Shown here piece by piece: positions 41,898 to 53,700 of a DNA stretch of 64,000 bases; positions within the stretch are counted from its first letter, which is position 1, and every line of letters starts with the position of its first letter. The stretch is taken from assembly GCA_020912385.1 (NCBI GenBank), contig CP087207.1:1-64000 (forward strand). Reading direction: 5' to 3'. A program made the position numbers and the translations under genes. The DNA is from Neofusicoccum parvum (lineage: Eukaryota > Ascomycota > Dothideomycetes > Botryosphaeriales > Botryosphaeriaceae). The notes under the pieces are model-generated. The model searched no databases. It was not told where the DNA came from and saw only the letters and a program-made list of their open reading frames with translations.

Positions 41898-42420
41898 ACT
41901 ATGGTATCCTTATCTGCAAGCCCTGCGCCTACGCTATCTCCCCCTCGCACCTGACCGGCTACCTCGCCAGAAAGCACGATGAAGTCGTCCGCCGCGAAAA
42001 CAAGTATTTATCTAGCGGAAAGAAGCCTCTCAAGGCTTCCCGGGCTATTTCTAACTACCTACTCGGGAAATACGACGTTCTTAACCCCCGCCACGTTACC
42101 CTACCTACTCCGCCTTTAAGCTCCGCTCTAATCCCGTATCTTAAGTTTGTCCTTGGCCTCTAATATGCTCGGTATCCGCGTATAGTCCGCCGATCTATAA
42201 ACATGCGGAAATAGCTATTAATTTATTTCAATACCTACCGTACAACCCCGTAGCCTACGGCCGCGCGTAGACGTATCGTAGATCCACGTAAGGACGACGA
42301 GGCTCCTAATTTTCCTAAGATATTCTACCAACGCTTCTTTTTAGCTGGTCCCTAGAGCTGCTATAGTTCTTAGCTCGGCCTGGGAGGCCATCTGTAGCGA
42401 ATCATATTATTATATACTAG
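41898..42420 (+). pseudogene. OrsD-type zinc-finger relic
   Basis: From about 41901 the + strand reads GILICKPCAYAISPSHL with LARKHDEVV next, a C-x2-C...H...H finger as in OrsD (DUF3505) proteins and in the helicase at 9.3 kb. At 42150-42220 a decayed second finger (YARYPRIVRRSINMRK) has Tyr where Cys is expected. TAA and TAG stops occur at about 42162, 42213 and 42250, all explicable by C-to-T. It may be a remnant of a telomere-linked helicase or of an independent OrsD gene. Confidence 0.68.
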
Positions 42421-43336
42421 TCCATCTGTAATTAGCGTGGAAGTGGAGTATATCGGGTGCCTCCCGATCCTCCCTCTCTATACCATGCTAAGCATCTTAC
42501 TCCTTTGTAAGATTATCTACTTTGCTATAGCTTTCGTGTGGCTAGCGGAATCGACGGTGTGCATGCACTTCGTTTACGGATTTCTTGAGATACGCCCTGC
42601 GCTACGGTTTCCGTATTAGCTCTGATGCCCGCACGTCACGTAACGCCTCCCATGCGCGGCTCCACGGGCGTGATCATGTTAAAGTGCTGTCCGGCTACGC
42701 GGACCAGATGGAGGACGGGCTCAGCTATCCCCGGACGGGGTAGATTTTGGTTGCGGAGTCCTCGTCCAGGGGCAGCTGCACGGTTAGCGTGAAGGGACCA
42801 CGAGAACGCGGCGTAGTGTGTTAATGGAGGCGTAGAAATGAAACTGGCTTATTGTGGCGGCGGTCCTGATGCTCGGGATCTGGCTTCAGGCGATGAGCAG
42901 TGTAGGGTGTAGAATGTAGTAGTGGTCTTCGGATGCCAAGGCAAGATCGAGAGGTGGTCACTCACGCACCAACCCTCAGGCTTATTGTTGGAACATGGCC
43001 ATGCGAACCTCGAGATGTGTTGAGCGTTCGAAGTTGTCCTACCTGAATGAGTGAAGCTGGTCGTGTATACTCAGTGTATGACCGGGGCAGTTGAAACGAT
43101 TGAATAGATCGGGTAACATATTGATCACTAACTTGTTATCCAACTCCGGACGTCGCCGCTACTGAAGTGACGCACACATACACGGACGCAACTGCTTGAC
43201 GGACACGAGTTTGCGGAGCACCAAGCGGAGCACGTTTGAGAGGTAATCGACCAGTTATAAAGTGGAATGGGGTTTGCATCTTATTGATATACTAACATCC
43301 TGTGGTCAGATACGTGAGAGGCTCAAATCCCATGGG
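42421..43336. other. No gene recognised
   Basis: A 60-codon hydrophobic frame at 42437-42619 is open but unlike any known protein. The rest has short frames only. The right part is the 3' flank of the minus-strand coiled-coil gene. Confidence 0.45.
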
Positions 43337-44751
43337 TTACTCAGAATCAATGAACGAGACAGCCATGCGCAAGTCATTTTTGATGCGGTCCTCCACATAC
43401 TCTAGCTCCTCGGTAATATGGTCTTGTATCTCGCACTTCATATCGAGGACCTGGTCGTCGATCCTAGCGTCGATCAAGTAACTTACCTCATCCTTGGCAT
43501 CTTCGACGAGGTCCCACGTGTCCGCCTCCAACTTGTCAAACCGTTCATTCGCCTCGTCTCTTAGGTTTTTCGAGCTGCTCAGTGAGGTCTTCTTTCGCGT
43601 CACTGTTTTTGGTCACCTCTTCTCTTAAGCGCTCGTAGCGCTCGGCCTCCTCTTCTCTGGACCGGTCGTTCCGGTCCTTCGCACCGTCTTCCAACCGGGA
43701 GACCTGTTGACATAGCTGAGCGAAGCGTCGAAGTATCTTAGCGTTGTTCTCATTTGAAGCCGCTTCAATGCGGGCTTGAATGCGCTCTTCCATCTGCGAT
43801 ACTTGCTTCTCTATTTCCTTTCTTACCTCCCGTAGAAGGTACTCGTGTGTTTGAATCATTTCATCCTTGCCACGAGGCACGACTTCGCTGTGTTCTCCGG
43901 CACGGGCGGGTTCATCACTGGTAGATTCTTTGCGCGCTCGCTTCAGCGGCGGCGCTTCATCTGTACCAAGATAAGTTCAGGCAAACAAGCTATAGCACAT
44001 ACTACAAGGTGTAGAACGCAGCCTTACCGTGAGATCCGGCGGGTGGAGGCGTCGGAGCGAGTTCGTCGTACGAGGGTGGGCTATCAGGCGGCCTTGCTAG
44101 ACTGTTCAGGCGACCGGCTTCGAACAAACGAGCTCCATGCCCGTTGTAGAGACGTGACAGGCTCAAATCACTGACCATGAGCTTGAGGCCACTGGCGGCC
44201 GAGGCGCTGAGAGCATGCAGGGTCTTCGTAGACGCGTTGGTAGCAGGCAGGTACAGGTCAAATAGAGTCGAGGCGGCTAAGGACTGGGCAAGCTCGAGGG
44301 CTCCGGCACTGGATACTGACGAAGGCGCGAAGCTTCGGAGACTTGGGAGCAGCAGAGCACTTGGCTGTGTCAACCGCACGCGGAGACGTACGATATCCCC
44401 GTCGCTAGAGCACTTTTGCTGCTGTACCAGTACGCTCCGAACAGTAGTCGGAAGACCCTCGGTTGTGTTATGGCCATCGGGCTGGAGAATTTCGAGGGAT
44501 TCGATGCGTTCAGGGTACGTGATGATGAAGGCGTTCGTCTTCCTCGGGAGTTCCTTGAATCCGACGGGCACGCGTAGCTTGATGGATGCAAGCGCTTTGG
44601 AAATATCGAGACAGACGTGGAGAGCGAGCTGGCAGGCTGCATTGGGATGCTTATGCCCGAGAATCCGCACGGCGTCGTCCTGGTCGTGCCAGTGGGCCAC
44701 GCTAGGGGCAAAGTGGATCGTGTGCTCGCCGCCTCCTTCGGGGTTGGCCAT
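43337..44751 (-). CDS. Fungal protein of unknown function with C-terminal coiled coil; one frameshift
   Basis: It starts at ATG 44751 (MANPEGGGEHTIHF). Exon 1 (44751-44028) is followed by a 67-nt intron (GTAAGG...ACAG) and exon 2 from 43960. Residues 1-195 form a folded domain with no family recognised. A Pro-rich hinge (RPPDSPPSYDELAPTPPP) and a basic patch (PPLKRARK, a possible nuclear signal) follow. The remaining 200 or so residues are a strongly charged coiled coil (EVRKEIEKQVSQMEERIQ onward). The frame ends early at 43545 but resumes in another frame (LRDEANERFDKLEADTW) to a stop at 43337. An extra A in the A5 run (T5 at 43566-43570 on +) explains this. It may be a sequence error or a real lesion. 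Confidence 0.75.
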
Positions 44752-47326
44752 CGTCGCCACTAGTCGGAAGGCAGTCAGCTGGACAGCAGAGCGCGCAAAT
44801 GGTGGGGAGCATGCGGCAGGGGTGTAAAAGAGAAACCCTGAGCTGCATCAGCAGTCGAACCCACCCACCCAGGCTTTTCTTGTTCGAGCAGCCTTGACTC
44901 AGTCCAATGGTTCGCGTTGTGACCGAGGCTGGACAACAGGGCTGGGATCGCGGTCGGCAGCCGACAGTTTGGCCTGTACAGCCCCTGGCAGACCCTCAGC
45001 ATTCCTTGCGGAGCTTGAGAGCACGAAGCATGGCCTGCTCGCGAATAGCGAGCCCTGTGCAGAAGCCTTCGGTCGGCGAGCGGATGGCGGGAGCAGCAGT
45101 CGCAGCAGCAGCAGCAGCAGCAGCAGCAGCACAGCCGGTGCCGTGGTGGCGGCGATGATGACGATGGTGGATGAACGGGCACCGATGAGCAAGCGGTGGT
45201 GATGGACAAGTGGGTGGTGTGGAGAAGCGGAGCGGGTGGCTGGCGTTGACGGGGAACGGGCGATCGACACAATGAGTAAGCAGTGCAGCGACTAATCAAA
45301 GGAAGGATGTGCGGACAATCGTTCGTCCAGCGCTGGGCACTCTGCCGCTTTCCTCGCCACCTGCTGCCCTGTATCCGCCGCGACGACCACCTGGCTGCCG
45401 ACTTCTCAGATGGCAAGGTCCGGTTCGACTTCCACATGAGGATCGCTTTCGTTTGCAGCTGGTCAGCTTCGCTGCTACCAACCCCGACCTCCGCAGCTCG
45501 GTCCGCGGCGTGTCCGGCGGCGAGTTGACCACTCTCGAGCTCTCTGTAGCCCGACAGTAGGTTGCACCACCATGGCGCGTCCTCGAAGTCTCGTCTAACC
45601 AGCGCCGCCAGAAGCAGTTCGAGCCAGCCTGCGGTTCGCATGAGAACATACGTGCAGCCACTGGGTTTGGTCTGCCGTGCCGGCGACAGGCCCTAGGAAG
45701 CATCTATGTTGCTTTAGTAGGAGGCGCTCGTCGAGTAGCACGGCGAGAAACACAGGGATGCCGTTCTTGCCTACGACGAAATGAGTTTCTGATATCTGGC
45801 TAACGCGCGTCGCTTCCAGCGCCTCCGTAATGCCGATGGTAACCCCGCATCCTCGTCGACTTCGCCTCGATTGTCCCGGGATGCCTCTGCGTTGTCTCCT
45901 TCGCCGTCCCTACTATTACGGAGAGGATCTATGGAGCGAACATGTCTCGTGGCGGAAATGCAAGGCCTCGCTGCCCGAGGAGCTGGGCGATGGCGCGGAA
46001 TGCAAGTCCCAGAGGCTGGAAGAATACGGCGAAGAAATCGCCTAGTCTCTTCTGCTAATTCTCTAGTCCTGCTAATCCGTAGGAGCAGCTCCTGGTTTGG
46101 CTGCGCTGCTCCCCCGAGAACGTCGATAGGATGGCTGCATGCGCCCCGCTCGTGATCCTTAATGCTTGCTGATATGTGGAAACAACGTCGGTCTGGGTGA
46201 GCGTTGCTGTGTGTATAGATTCTGCGCCGCCGTCTGGGTTCTACGACCTCACTCTGGAGAATCCCTGGAGCCCAAGCCCGAGCCCCAGTTTACACCTAAG
46301 CCTGCAACGAAGGAGCGAGGGAAGCTTGAAGTGTCCAAGGATAAGCTATAGGAACCAATGGAACCTCCAGAACGCCCCTGTAAAGAAAATCGAAAGGTAC
46401 CAGCACTCAAGAAGCCTCCGCCACTACGGCGTGATCCAAACGCCAGAGCTACGGCGGAGAATTCTACGACCTGCACAATGACCTCCCGCGGCTCTGGAGT
46501 CAAGGCGACGGCCCGTCGACGCCTGAGACTACGTCTGACATTTTTGCCATGCCTAGCCTGTCTGCCGTGATCTTAGCCATCCCACTATCTCTTCTGCCTT
46601 CACTACCGCTAGACTTCCATCTACGTACCGACCGCGCGGATACCGCCCTTGTCGGGTTGATACGCGGGCATGGCACTCGTCAGCGACGACCGCCTGCTAC
46701 AACTCTCCAGCGCCGGGTACAATATCTCGCTCGCCACGGCCGTCCCATGCCCTACTGTTTCTCACCGTTGTCTTAGCTAGAATCGACAAGGCCGTTGCCT
46801 GGCTAAATGACTGTCCCACGTCTACCGCCGCCGGGCTCGACTGCTTCCATTGATACCAGCACCAATCCCACTTGCTTCCGCGCCTCGTCTTAATGCGGCC
46901 GTTTGGGGAGAGTGGCGGTAGAGGAAAAGACCAATCCTTATCTCTTACCCCAAACCGGTTATATGGGACGTCGAAGGAATCTCTTACTTGCCTGCCCATG
47001 GTGAACCATTGTAATTTATATAATCTATCCTCTAAGGTAGCTTTGTTAGAAAAGGTAAGTCAGCTCGCCCTTTATCTGCCCGGTCAGTCTGTCCTTAATG
47101 AAGCCCCGCCTCGTCGTCGAGTAATGCAATGCGGAATTCAGACTTGTTGCTATCCTGATGGTTGTACCCAGAAGATGATGCACTACAGACTCTGATTACC
47201 GACCTTTAACTAGCACGTTCTTCTGCTAGAGCTCGATAGCGTAGAGACTTACTTTTACTCTATCGTTTAGAATATTTGACCTGCTTATAATATGCGTCCC
47301 GCGCGTTGGAGCGCTTTACTGTCTAC
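44752..47326. other. Long stretch without a recognised gene
   Basis: A minus-strand frame at 44775-45641 is open for 288 codons but reads as low-complexity (Cys and Pro runs) opposite a GCA microsatellite, so it is not trusted. Short + frames at 45830-46045 and 46176-46570 have no motif. A remnant gene may lie here, but nothing could be named. The right end is the target site of the solo LTR. Confidence 0.4.
45089..45134. repeat. GCA triplet microsatellite
   Basis: About twelve GCA units run almost uninterrupted (one TCG variant near the start). No confirmed gene covers them. Confidence 0.9.
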
Positions 47327-47759
47327 TGTTACGGCACAGCCTTTGAAGACGCAGAAAGGTGAGGGGCTCTCGAAGGAACCCCGCAAGAAAAAGCATCACC
47401 ACGTGATTAGTGCACGTGATGATCTGCCCAAGACCCACATGTCGCCCTCACGAGCCGGGCGACATAAAGCAACCGTCGCCCATTGTAGCCCGGCTACATG
47501 GAGCAACACCAGATTGTCATAGCTTTCCTACAGTATATAAGCACACTCACTTAGCTAGATACTTGACCTTTCGTGGTCAACTTCGATAATCAATCTACAT
47601 CATTGATTAGTAACACGGCCTTCGCACGCAGTGCTCAGATACGTGTATTCATCACTTCGTTCTCTCTCCCCTCTCTTGTACCCACTCAAGGTAAACCCCA
47701 ACACGGCTTACCACCCTCTTTGGTGTTTGGATCCTTAGAGGTAGAGGCCCGCCGTTACA
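47327..47759 (-). mobile_element. Solo LTR, copy B, with perfect target duplication
   Basis: This 433-nt LTR starts TGTTACGGCA and ends CGCCGTTACA on the + strand. It is the reverse of copies at 27900 and 58277. TCTAC occurs directly before (47322-47326) and after (47760-47764): a clean 5-bp target-site duplication typical of LTR retrotransposons. No internal region remains, so it arose by recombination between two LTRs. Confidence 0.93.
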
Positions 47760-47764
47760 TCTAC

Positions 47765-50539
47765 CGCTTTCCGAGATCGGGCCACTCCTGACCGATAGCT
47801 TGCCGCAGACCCATACCGCTAGCAACCTGTCTACTCGGCCTCAACCAAAAACTCGCTCTTATCGCATTTACTCACCTTGCCACCCGGCCCGGCTCCGAAG
47901 CCACAATGGGTAGACTGTATCGAACACTTGTAGCAGTGGTCGTACTACGTGCGTGCGTGCCTGGCCATCTCTCAGTGCACGCCCGCACCAGACGATCCCA
48001 GCTTGCGGTCTAACTTAACATTCTTGCATATACATCTAGGTGCTCTACGACGGATAGCTATGCGTGTGTGGCTTGCAGGGACAATGTCGCGCCCCGTTGG
48101 CGGCTCTAGTGTGCCCGTTGAAGCTCACGAACTTGTGGGACTTACTTTCTTTTTTTTTGTTGTCTCCCTACATCGAGCGCGCGCGCTCAATGGATCGCTG
48201 ATCTGCTGATAGCATCAAAGGCCAGCGTACGTGCCGAGGATTCTGGGTTGCTTACACTGGGAGGGCACTACTTATCCGAACGGGTTCTTCTCTCTTATCC
48301 TTCCTGGACGCCGTCTGAACTGTTACTAAGTGACTCAGTAACCGGCCGTCGCACACCCTCAGGTTAGTTAAAGGATTTTCCTGCGCTGTTATTATGCCCG
48401 ACAGGCTTCCTGGTCGACAGCGAAGTTGCGGGTTCCGCGTATCTTGGTTTCTAGGACTGAGCTTAGCGAAGCCATCGGCAACCTCACCGATAATATCGGG
48501 ACTGGCAGTTTCAGCAACAACGGTGAGGGTGCCCGAGCAAGCGCGGCCGTATGTCTCAGCCCCGCTTTAGAATGGGAAGCTTATCGACTGCTTAGAGTTT
48601 CTTCTGTTGGATGTCAACGCCGTGCTCTCCGTACCGCTCTAGGTCTATACTCGGATGGAAGCTGGCAACGCTATATCGTACAGAAGTCTTTCCGATAATG
48701 ATGTCTCTCAGCCTTGCCTCCGCCGTCCTTCGCCACGCCTCCATAAAAATGTTGAAAATATTCTTAATGTCTGATACCTATTCTCTCTCATAATGACGCT
48801 TCCTCGTAGCCGCGTCTCCAGCTGGCACGGTGGGCAGGCAAAGAGGTGCTAGAAGCGGCCCGGCAACGACAAGCGGCGCCGCACGCAGCTTACTATCACC
48901 GCACCGTACGAGCCCGAGCGCGGGAAGGACCGCCCACCACCTCGCCGCCACGCTCCCTTTCCCAGATGCGCAGAGTCAGATGTGTATCCACGCCGACTAC
49001 CAGACGCACGTAAGCCCCTCTCCCTCTAGCCAGCCCGGCGCCCTACAACGACTCACTCTCTCGCGCACAGTCTTCCTCTGGCACTCCGCTCGGACCCCGC
49101 ACAGCCGTGTAAGATTACTGCCACCTTTCAGGCCTCGCCTCCCGCCGCAGCTACTATGCCGAGCTCGAACGCCTCGTCGTCGTCGCCGACATCGACACGG
49201 CCCGACTTAGGCAATCCTCCCTGTCTACCATCCCGTACGCCTCTGCCGCTCCACTGCTTCCGCCTCGACGACGACAGGGACACATACTCGGACCCGCACC
49301 CGGGCGGAGCTGCGCGCGCGCGGCTGGACGAGGAGATGCCAGAGCAGGCAGACGGCAAGGGCGAGGGCGTTGATGGACTGAGAGCCAGCCGGCCACAGGC
49401 CCGACTGCGCGGGCGCGGCACGGCAGGACGGTCAAGGCCGGCACGCGGTATTCTTCCCCCCTTCCCATCAACCACCAACGACGGCAGCGATCGCAGTCCA
49501 AGACGAGGTGGGACAGCACCCAGTGCACGGTGGGGAGGACAAGTGCCGGCCGTTTTCGCGCCTCTGAATTACCTGTTGCGGTCAGCGTCGGCTATACCAC
49601 TCCGACCGTCTGGTGCGCTGCTTCTTCTTCGTCGTCGCCGTGGCCATCTGCTCGGGCCTTGACCCCGCTCCACAGGATGCAGCGCACCACCGGACCGTCG
49701 GCGTCTGTCCTCTCCGGGCGCGGACAGACGAAGCAACGGGTCCGCCCTGCCCCCGTATCCGAATCAGCCATCCGCATCTCGACCGAGGCGTGCCGCGGAG
49801 GTGTACGGACGGAAGAGTCGCGGCATGACGGCGCGCTCGGCACCGACGCGGAGGTGCTCGGGAGGTGCTGGGGTATTCGGGCGAGCGGAGCGCGGGCGAC
49901 GCAACTCAGCGCGAGGGGGTGCGTGTTCTGGGCGCCGCGGCGGAGAGACGAGTTTCTCTGCCTGGGTCCTCGCGCGCATCGCGGTAGCGGGGGTGTTTAA
50001 CGCGGCGAGACTACTGCGAGGGAGATCAGGAAGTCTGTGGAAGGTAGCGGTCGCGGGGGATGCGGCTTGCTGTTCAACGTTCTACGGCTGGGGTTCTGTA
50101 CTCTCCTCTGAGACAACTTCGAGGCTTTTGGTTCATGATTGCGTCTGTACTCGAGAGGCTTAGCAGAGCAGAAGGGTCGGCGAAGGAGATGTGCGCAAGT
50201 TTAATGCCTAATAGGGTGGTGTTGAAATGTGAACGTGTTGTTAAATTGTGGTATGGGCTGCTAGAATGTGGTACGAGTTGTGAGCGGGTGTCGAAATATA
50301 AAAATTACGTTTAAACGAAGGTTGTGCCAGACTCCGCAGTAGGTACATCTTCTAATTACACCCCGTTCGTTTATCCGGCGCGGTGGATCGTGCTCTATGC
50401 TTCCTCAGAGGCACGTAGGCGGAGGATAACTGTTACATGTGCCCAGTTCACGGCGCTGGATCTCGGAAACCTAGGCGCGCCTACTTGTGCGGGAGGACAT
50501 CGCGTGTAGGCTGCTGATGGCGGCTGTCAACGACAGTCA
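47765..50539. other. GC-rich accessory stretch, gene content unresolved
   Basis: Overlapping open frames occur on both strands at 48830-50163, where the sequence is GC-rich (for example + 49156-49662, 168 codons, and minus 49154-49528). None shows a domain. The + strand phrase YYAELERLVVVADIDTARLR at about 49150-49210 looks coding, with a plausible intron (GTAAGC...CGCACAG) at about 49011-49070, but the frame breaks on both sides. A degenerate gene is possible. 47765-48830 holds nothing recognised. Confidence 0.4.
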
Positions 50540-50762
50540 AGACTATCATCTATAGAGATAAATTCATTTTCTTCCCGATATAGCTCCCTTTCGGGTCCAT
50601 GCGGGGTAGGCTATCTGCACTATTTTACACGAGGGGGAAAACCCGATCTCATAGGTGGAAAACCCCTCCTTTCTTCTTGGGTTGGTTGCCTCTACTTATT
50701 CCGTTTTTCCTGCTTACCGGTAGAAGCTACTATAGCAGCCCTACATTCGCTAGGTGTTAACC

Positions 50763-53700
50763 TCAGCTCTCTCTTTCTCCCATGCCCTGGTGCTGGTCCT
50801 CCTGGCCAAGATCCTGGTTCTCCTGGTGGTTCTCCTGGTGGACCTCCTTGGCCTCCTGGTCCATCTCTCTTGCCAGACTGAACTGGTTTAGCAGCCCTAG
50901 GTGCAGAAACCACTTTGTTGCTGCTTGGGCCCCTTTCTTTGTTGATAGGAGGGTGTGGTAGTCTGTAGTTTCTGCCAGTTGTAGCATCTGTGCTCTGCCT
51001 TCTTGGAAGTGGGGGCAGAATAAGAGGATGTGCTTTGGTGTTTGCTTGTGCCAGCCACATGGGCAGGCTGGACTGGGGTGGCCTAGTACCTTACGCCTGG
51101 AGAGAAAGTCTTCAAGACCAATGTGTTCAGTGCGCAGCTGGGTGAGGAGAGTGCTTTGTGGTTTGGTGAGTTCGCTGTGGAGCTGCCTGATTTTTGGATT
51201 CCAGGATGCGCCCTGGGCCACTGGCTTGTTTCTCCTCTCCTGTGTAGTTTGCTTTGTCCACCTCTCCTTCCACAGCTCTCTGATTGCCATGCGAAGCCTG
51301 GTTCGCTCTGGATATTTTTGACTTGCAGGGGGGCAGCTGCTGAGGAGGGAGTCCAGTCTCCTCCCTAGCAGTGTTCTCCTAGCTGGGCCAGAGGCTCCCT
51401 TGGCATTCAGTGTGGCCCTAGCAATTATCTTGATGTCCCTGCATGTGTTCTCAACCACTGTAGCTACTGGTCCCTTTTTGCTTCTGATTGTCTGTGCTAG
51501 TGTAAGCTCGTCCATGTGGAGTGAGAGGGGGGCAATCCCAGCCTCATGCTCTAGTGTTTGGATGGGTGTTGACTTGTATGCTCCAGAGATGGCACGTAGG
51601 CATTGGCTTTGAATTTTTTCCAGGGGTTTGGCTGCTGTCTTTCTTGCTCCTGGGGTCCCTTCTGGGGTGTGCCACACCCCACAGCCATAGGTGAGAACTG
51701 GTCTTACTACTGCAGTGTAGATGTGGCGTGCCTTTGTAAAGGAGGCTCCCCAGGTAGATGCTGCAAGTCTGGAGAGAGAAGTGCATTGCCTTGTTGCCTT
51801 GGCATTGGTCTCCCTGATGTGGGGTCCCCACCTGAGCTTGCTGTCTACATGGATGCCCAGGATCTTAATCTGTGGCTCAGGGTTGCCCCCAAAGCCAGGG
51901 ATTTGAATCCTGGCCTTCATGTTGAATCTTTGTGGCCTTCTGGTGAAGTGAATGAGGTGGTACTTGTCTGGGGAGAATGCAGAGCCATGGGTGGCTGCCC
52001 ATTGCTCACAAGTATTGTTGGCCTCCTCTAATGCTCTGCAGTTTTGTTCTGTTGACCTGCTAAAGGTAAGGATGTTGGTGTCATCTATAAAGCCTAAGGG
52101 GAAGGTGCTTCCCCTTTTGAGCTTTGTAAGGAGGTTGGAAGCAAAGTAGAGGTAGAGGATTGGTGAGAGTGAGGATCCCTGGGGGATCCCAGTGAGGGTT
52201 GGGATCTGTGGGCTGATGTAGCCACCAAAGGAGAGCTGCGTGGACCTGTCCTGCAGGAAGGAGTGTGTGAATCTTTCTACCCAGCTTGGTAGCCTTGCTG
52301 CTTTCATGTTGTGGAGGAGCCTCTTATGGGAGACATGGTTATAGGCTCCTGAGATGTCCAAGCTAAGCACTGAGGCTACAAGGCCTGGGTCCTGTGCCCA
52401 GACAGTGTATATCTGTTCAGTAAGGAGTTCAAGAGTTGTAGCTGCTGATCTGTTCCTTCTAGCTCCCATCTGGAAGTCTGGAAGTAAGCTGTAGGTCTCG
52501 GTTGCCTGTGAGATTCTATCTGCTACAATCCTTTCAAGCAGTTTCCCCAGCGTGTTAATTAGTGCAATTGGTCTGAAGGATTTGGCCTTGGTGTAGTCAT
52601 CCCTTTGTGGCTTTCTGAGTACTACAGTGATGGAGCACTTGAACTGTCTGGGGTGATAGGAGAGCACTAGACACTGTTGGAACAACCTTGTAATGGGTTT
52701 GCTGAGTGTCTGGGCGCACTGCTGTAGGATCCTGTTGATGATCCTGTCTGGCCCAGGGGCTTTATCTGGGGAGAGCCTCTTGATGGTGTGGAGGACCTGC
52801 TCCTCAGTGAGGTCCTGTGGTATTTCTACTGGTGCTGGATATATAAACCCAGCCAGGTCTGAGAGGCTAGCATCCTTTGGAGTAGGGAAAAACTGGTTCC
52901 TGATGATTTCTGTCTTAGACAGGGTGTCATAGTGTAGCTGCCCATCTGGGTCCCTTAGGGGGGGGAACTGGGGTGGAGCTGGTGGCTCTAGTGCCCTTGT
53001 TCTTGCCCACTTTGACAGCTTCCAGACTGTACTTGAATCTGAGGTGATTTTAGCTACTGTTGTACGCCATGCCTTTGTCCTATCCTTTCTGATTTGCCTC
53101 TTTTTACTGTTGGCTGTGGCCTGGTAGGCAATCCAGTCCTCCTCTCTTCCTGTAGCAGTCCACTTCCTCCTAGCAGCTCTGGCTTGTTGAACCAGTATGG
53201 AGCTTTCCTTTGTCCACTGCATGGAGGCCCAGGGTGAGGGCCTTGCAGTAGGGATGGTATCTTGGATTGTGTCTTGGATGATCTTCTGGAGCTGCTCAGT
53301 GAAGTGGTTCAGGTCCTCTGCTGTTGCCAATGGGAGGCCCTCTAGGCCTTGGATCCTGAGCTGGAGTGTCCTATTAACCTTTTCCCAGTCTGCTTTCTTC
53401 CACTGGGGTCTAGGAGGTGGTTGGGTTACCAGGGTGGGGGAGGTGTCAAATGTGGTGAGGATGGGTAGGTGGTCAGAGGAGGATTCAAGCTCTAGGGGGA
53501 TTCCACAGTATAGGATTCTCTCTTCCAGCCAGTGAGAGGTAAAGATAAGGTCTAAGGTGCTTTCACTGTTTTTGGTTCTTCTAGTGATGGTTCCCCTAGG
53601 TAGCGCAAGGTTGAGGTTGGCTGTTGTAGCTATCTCAATCAGACTGTCTGCAAGGCTGTGGTGTGTGGGGGAGGTAATGCCTCCCCAGAGGGGGTGATGC

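Noticed and set aside
44775..45641. 288-codon minus frame
   Set aside because: Reads through a GCA microsatellite as polyCys and through simple Pro/Ser stretches; no domain and no credible gene structure.
49128..50163. Several overlapping GC-rich frames on both strands
   Set aside because: High GC suppresses stops; no frame shows a domain or a consistent exon structure, so no gene was called.
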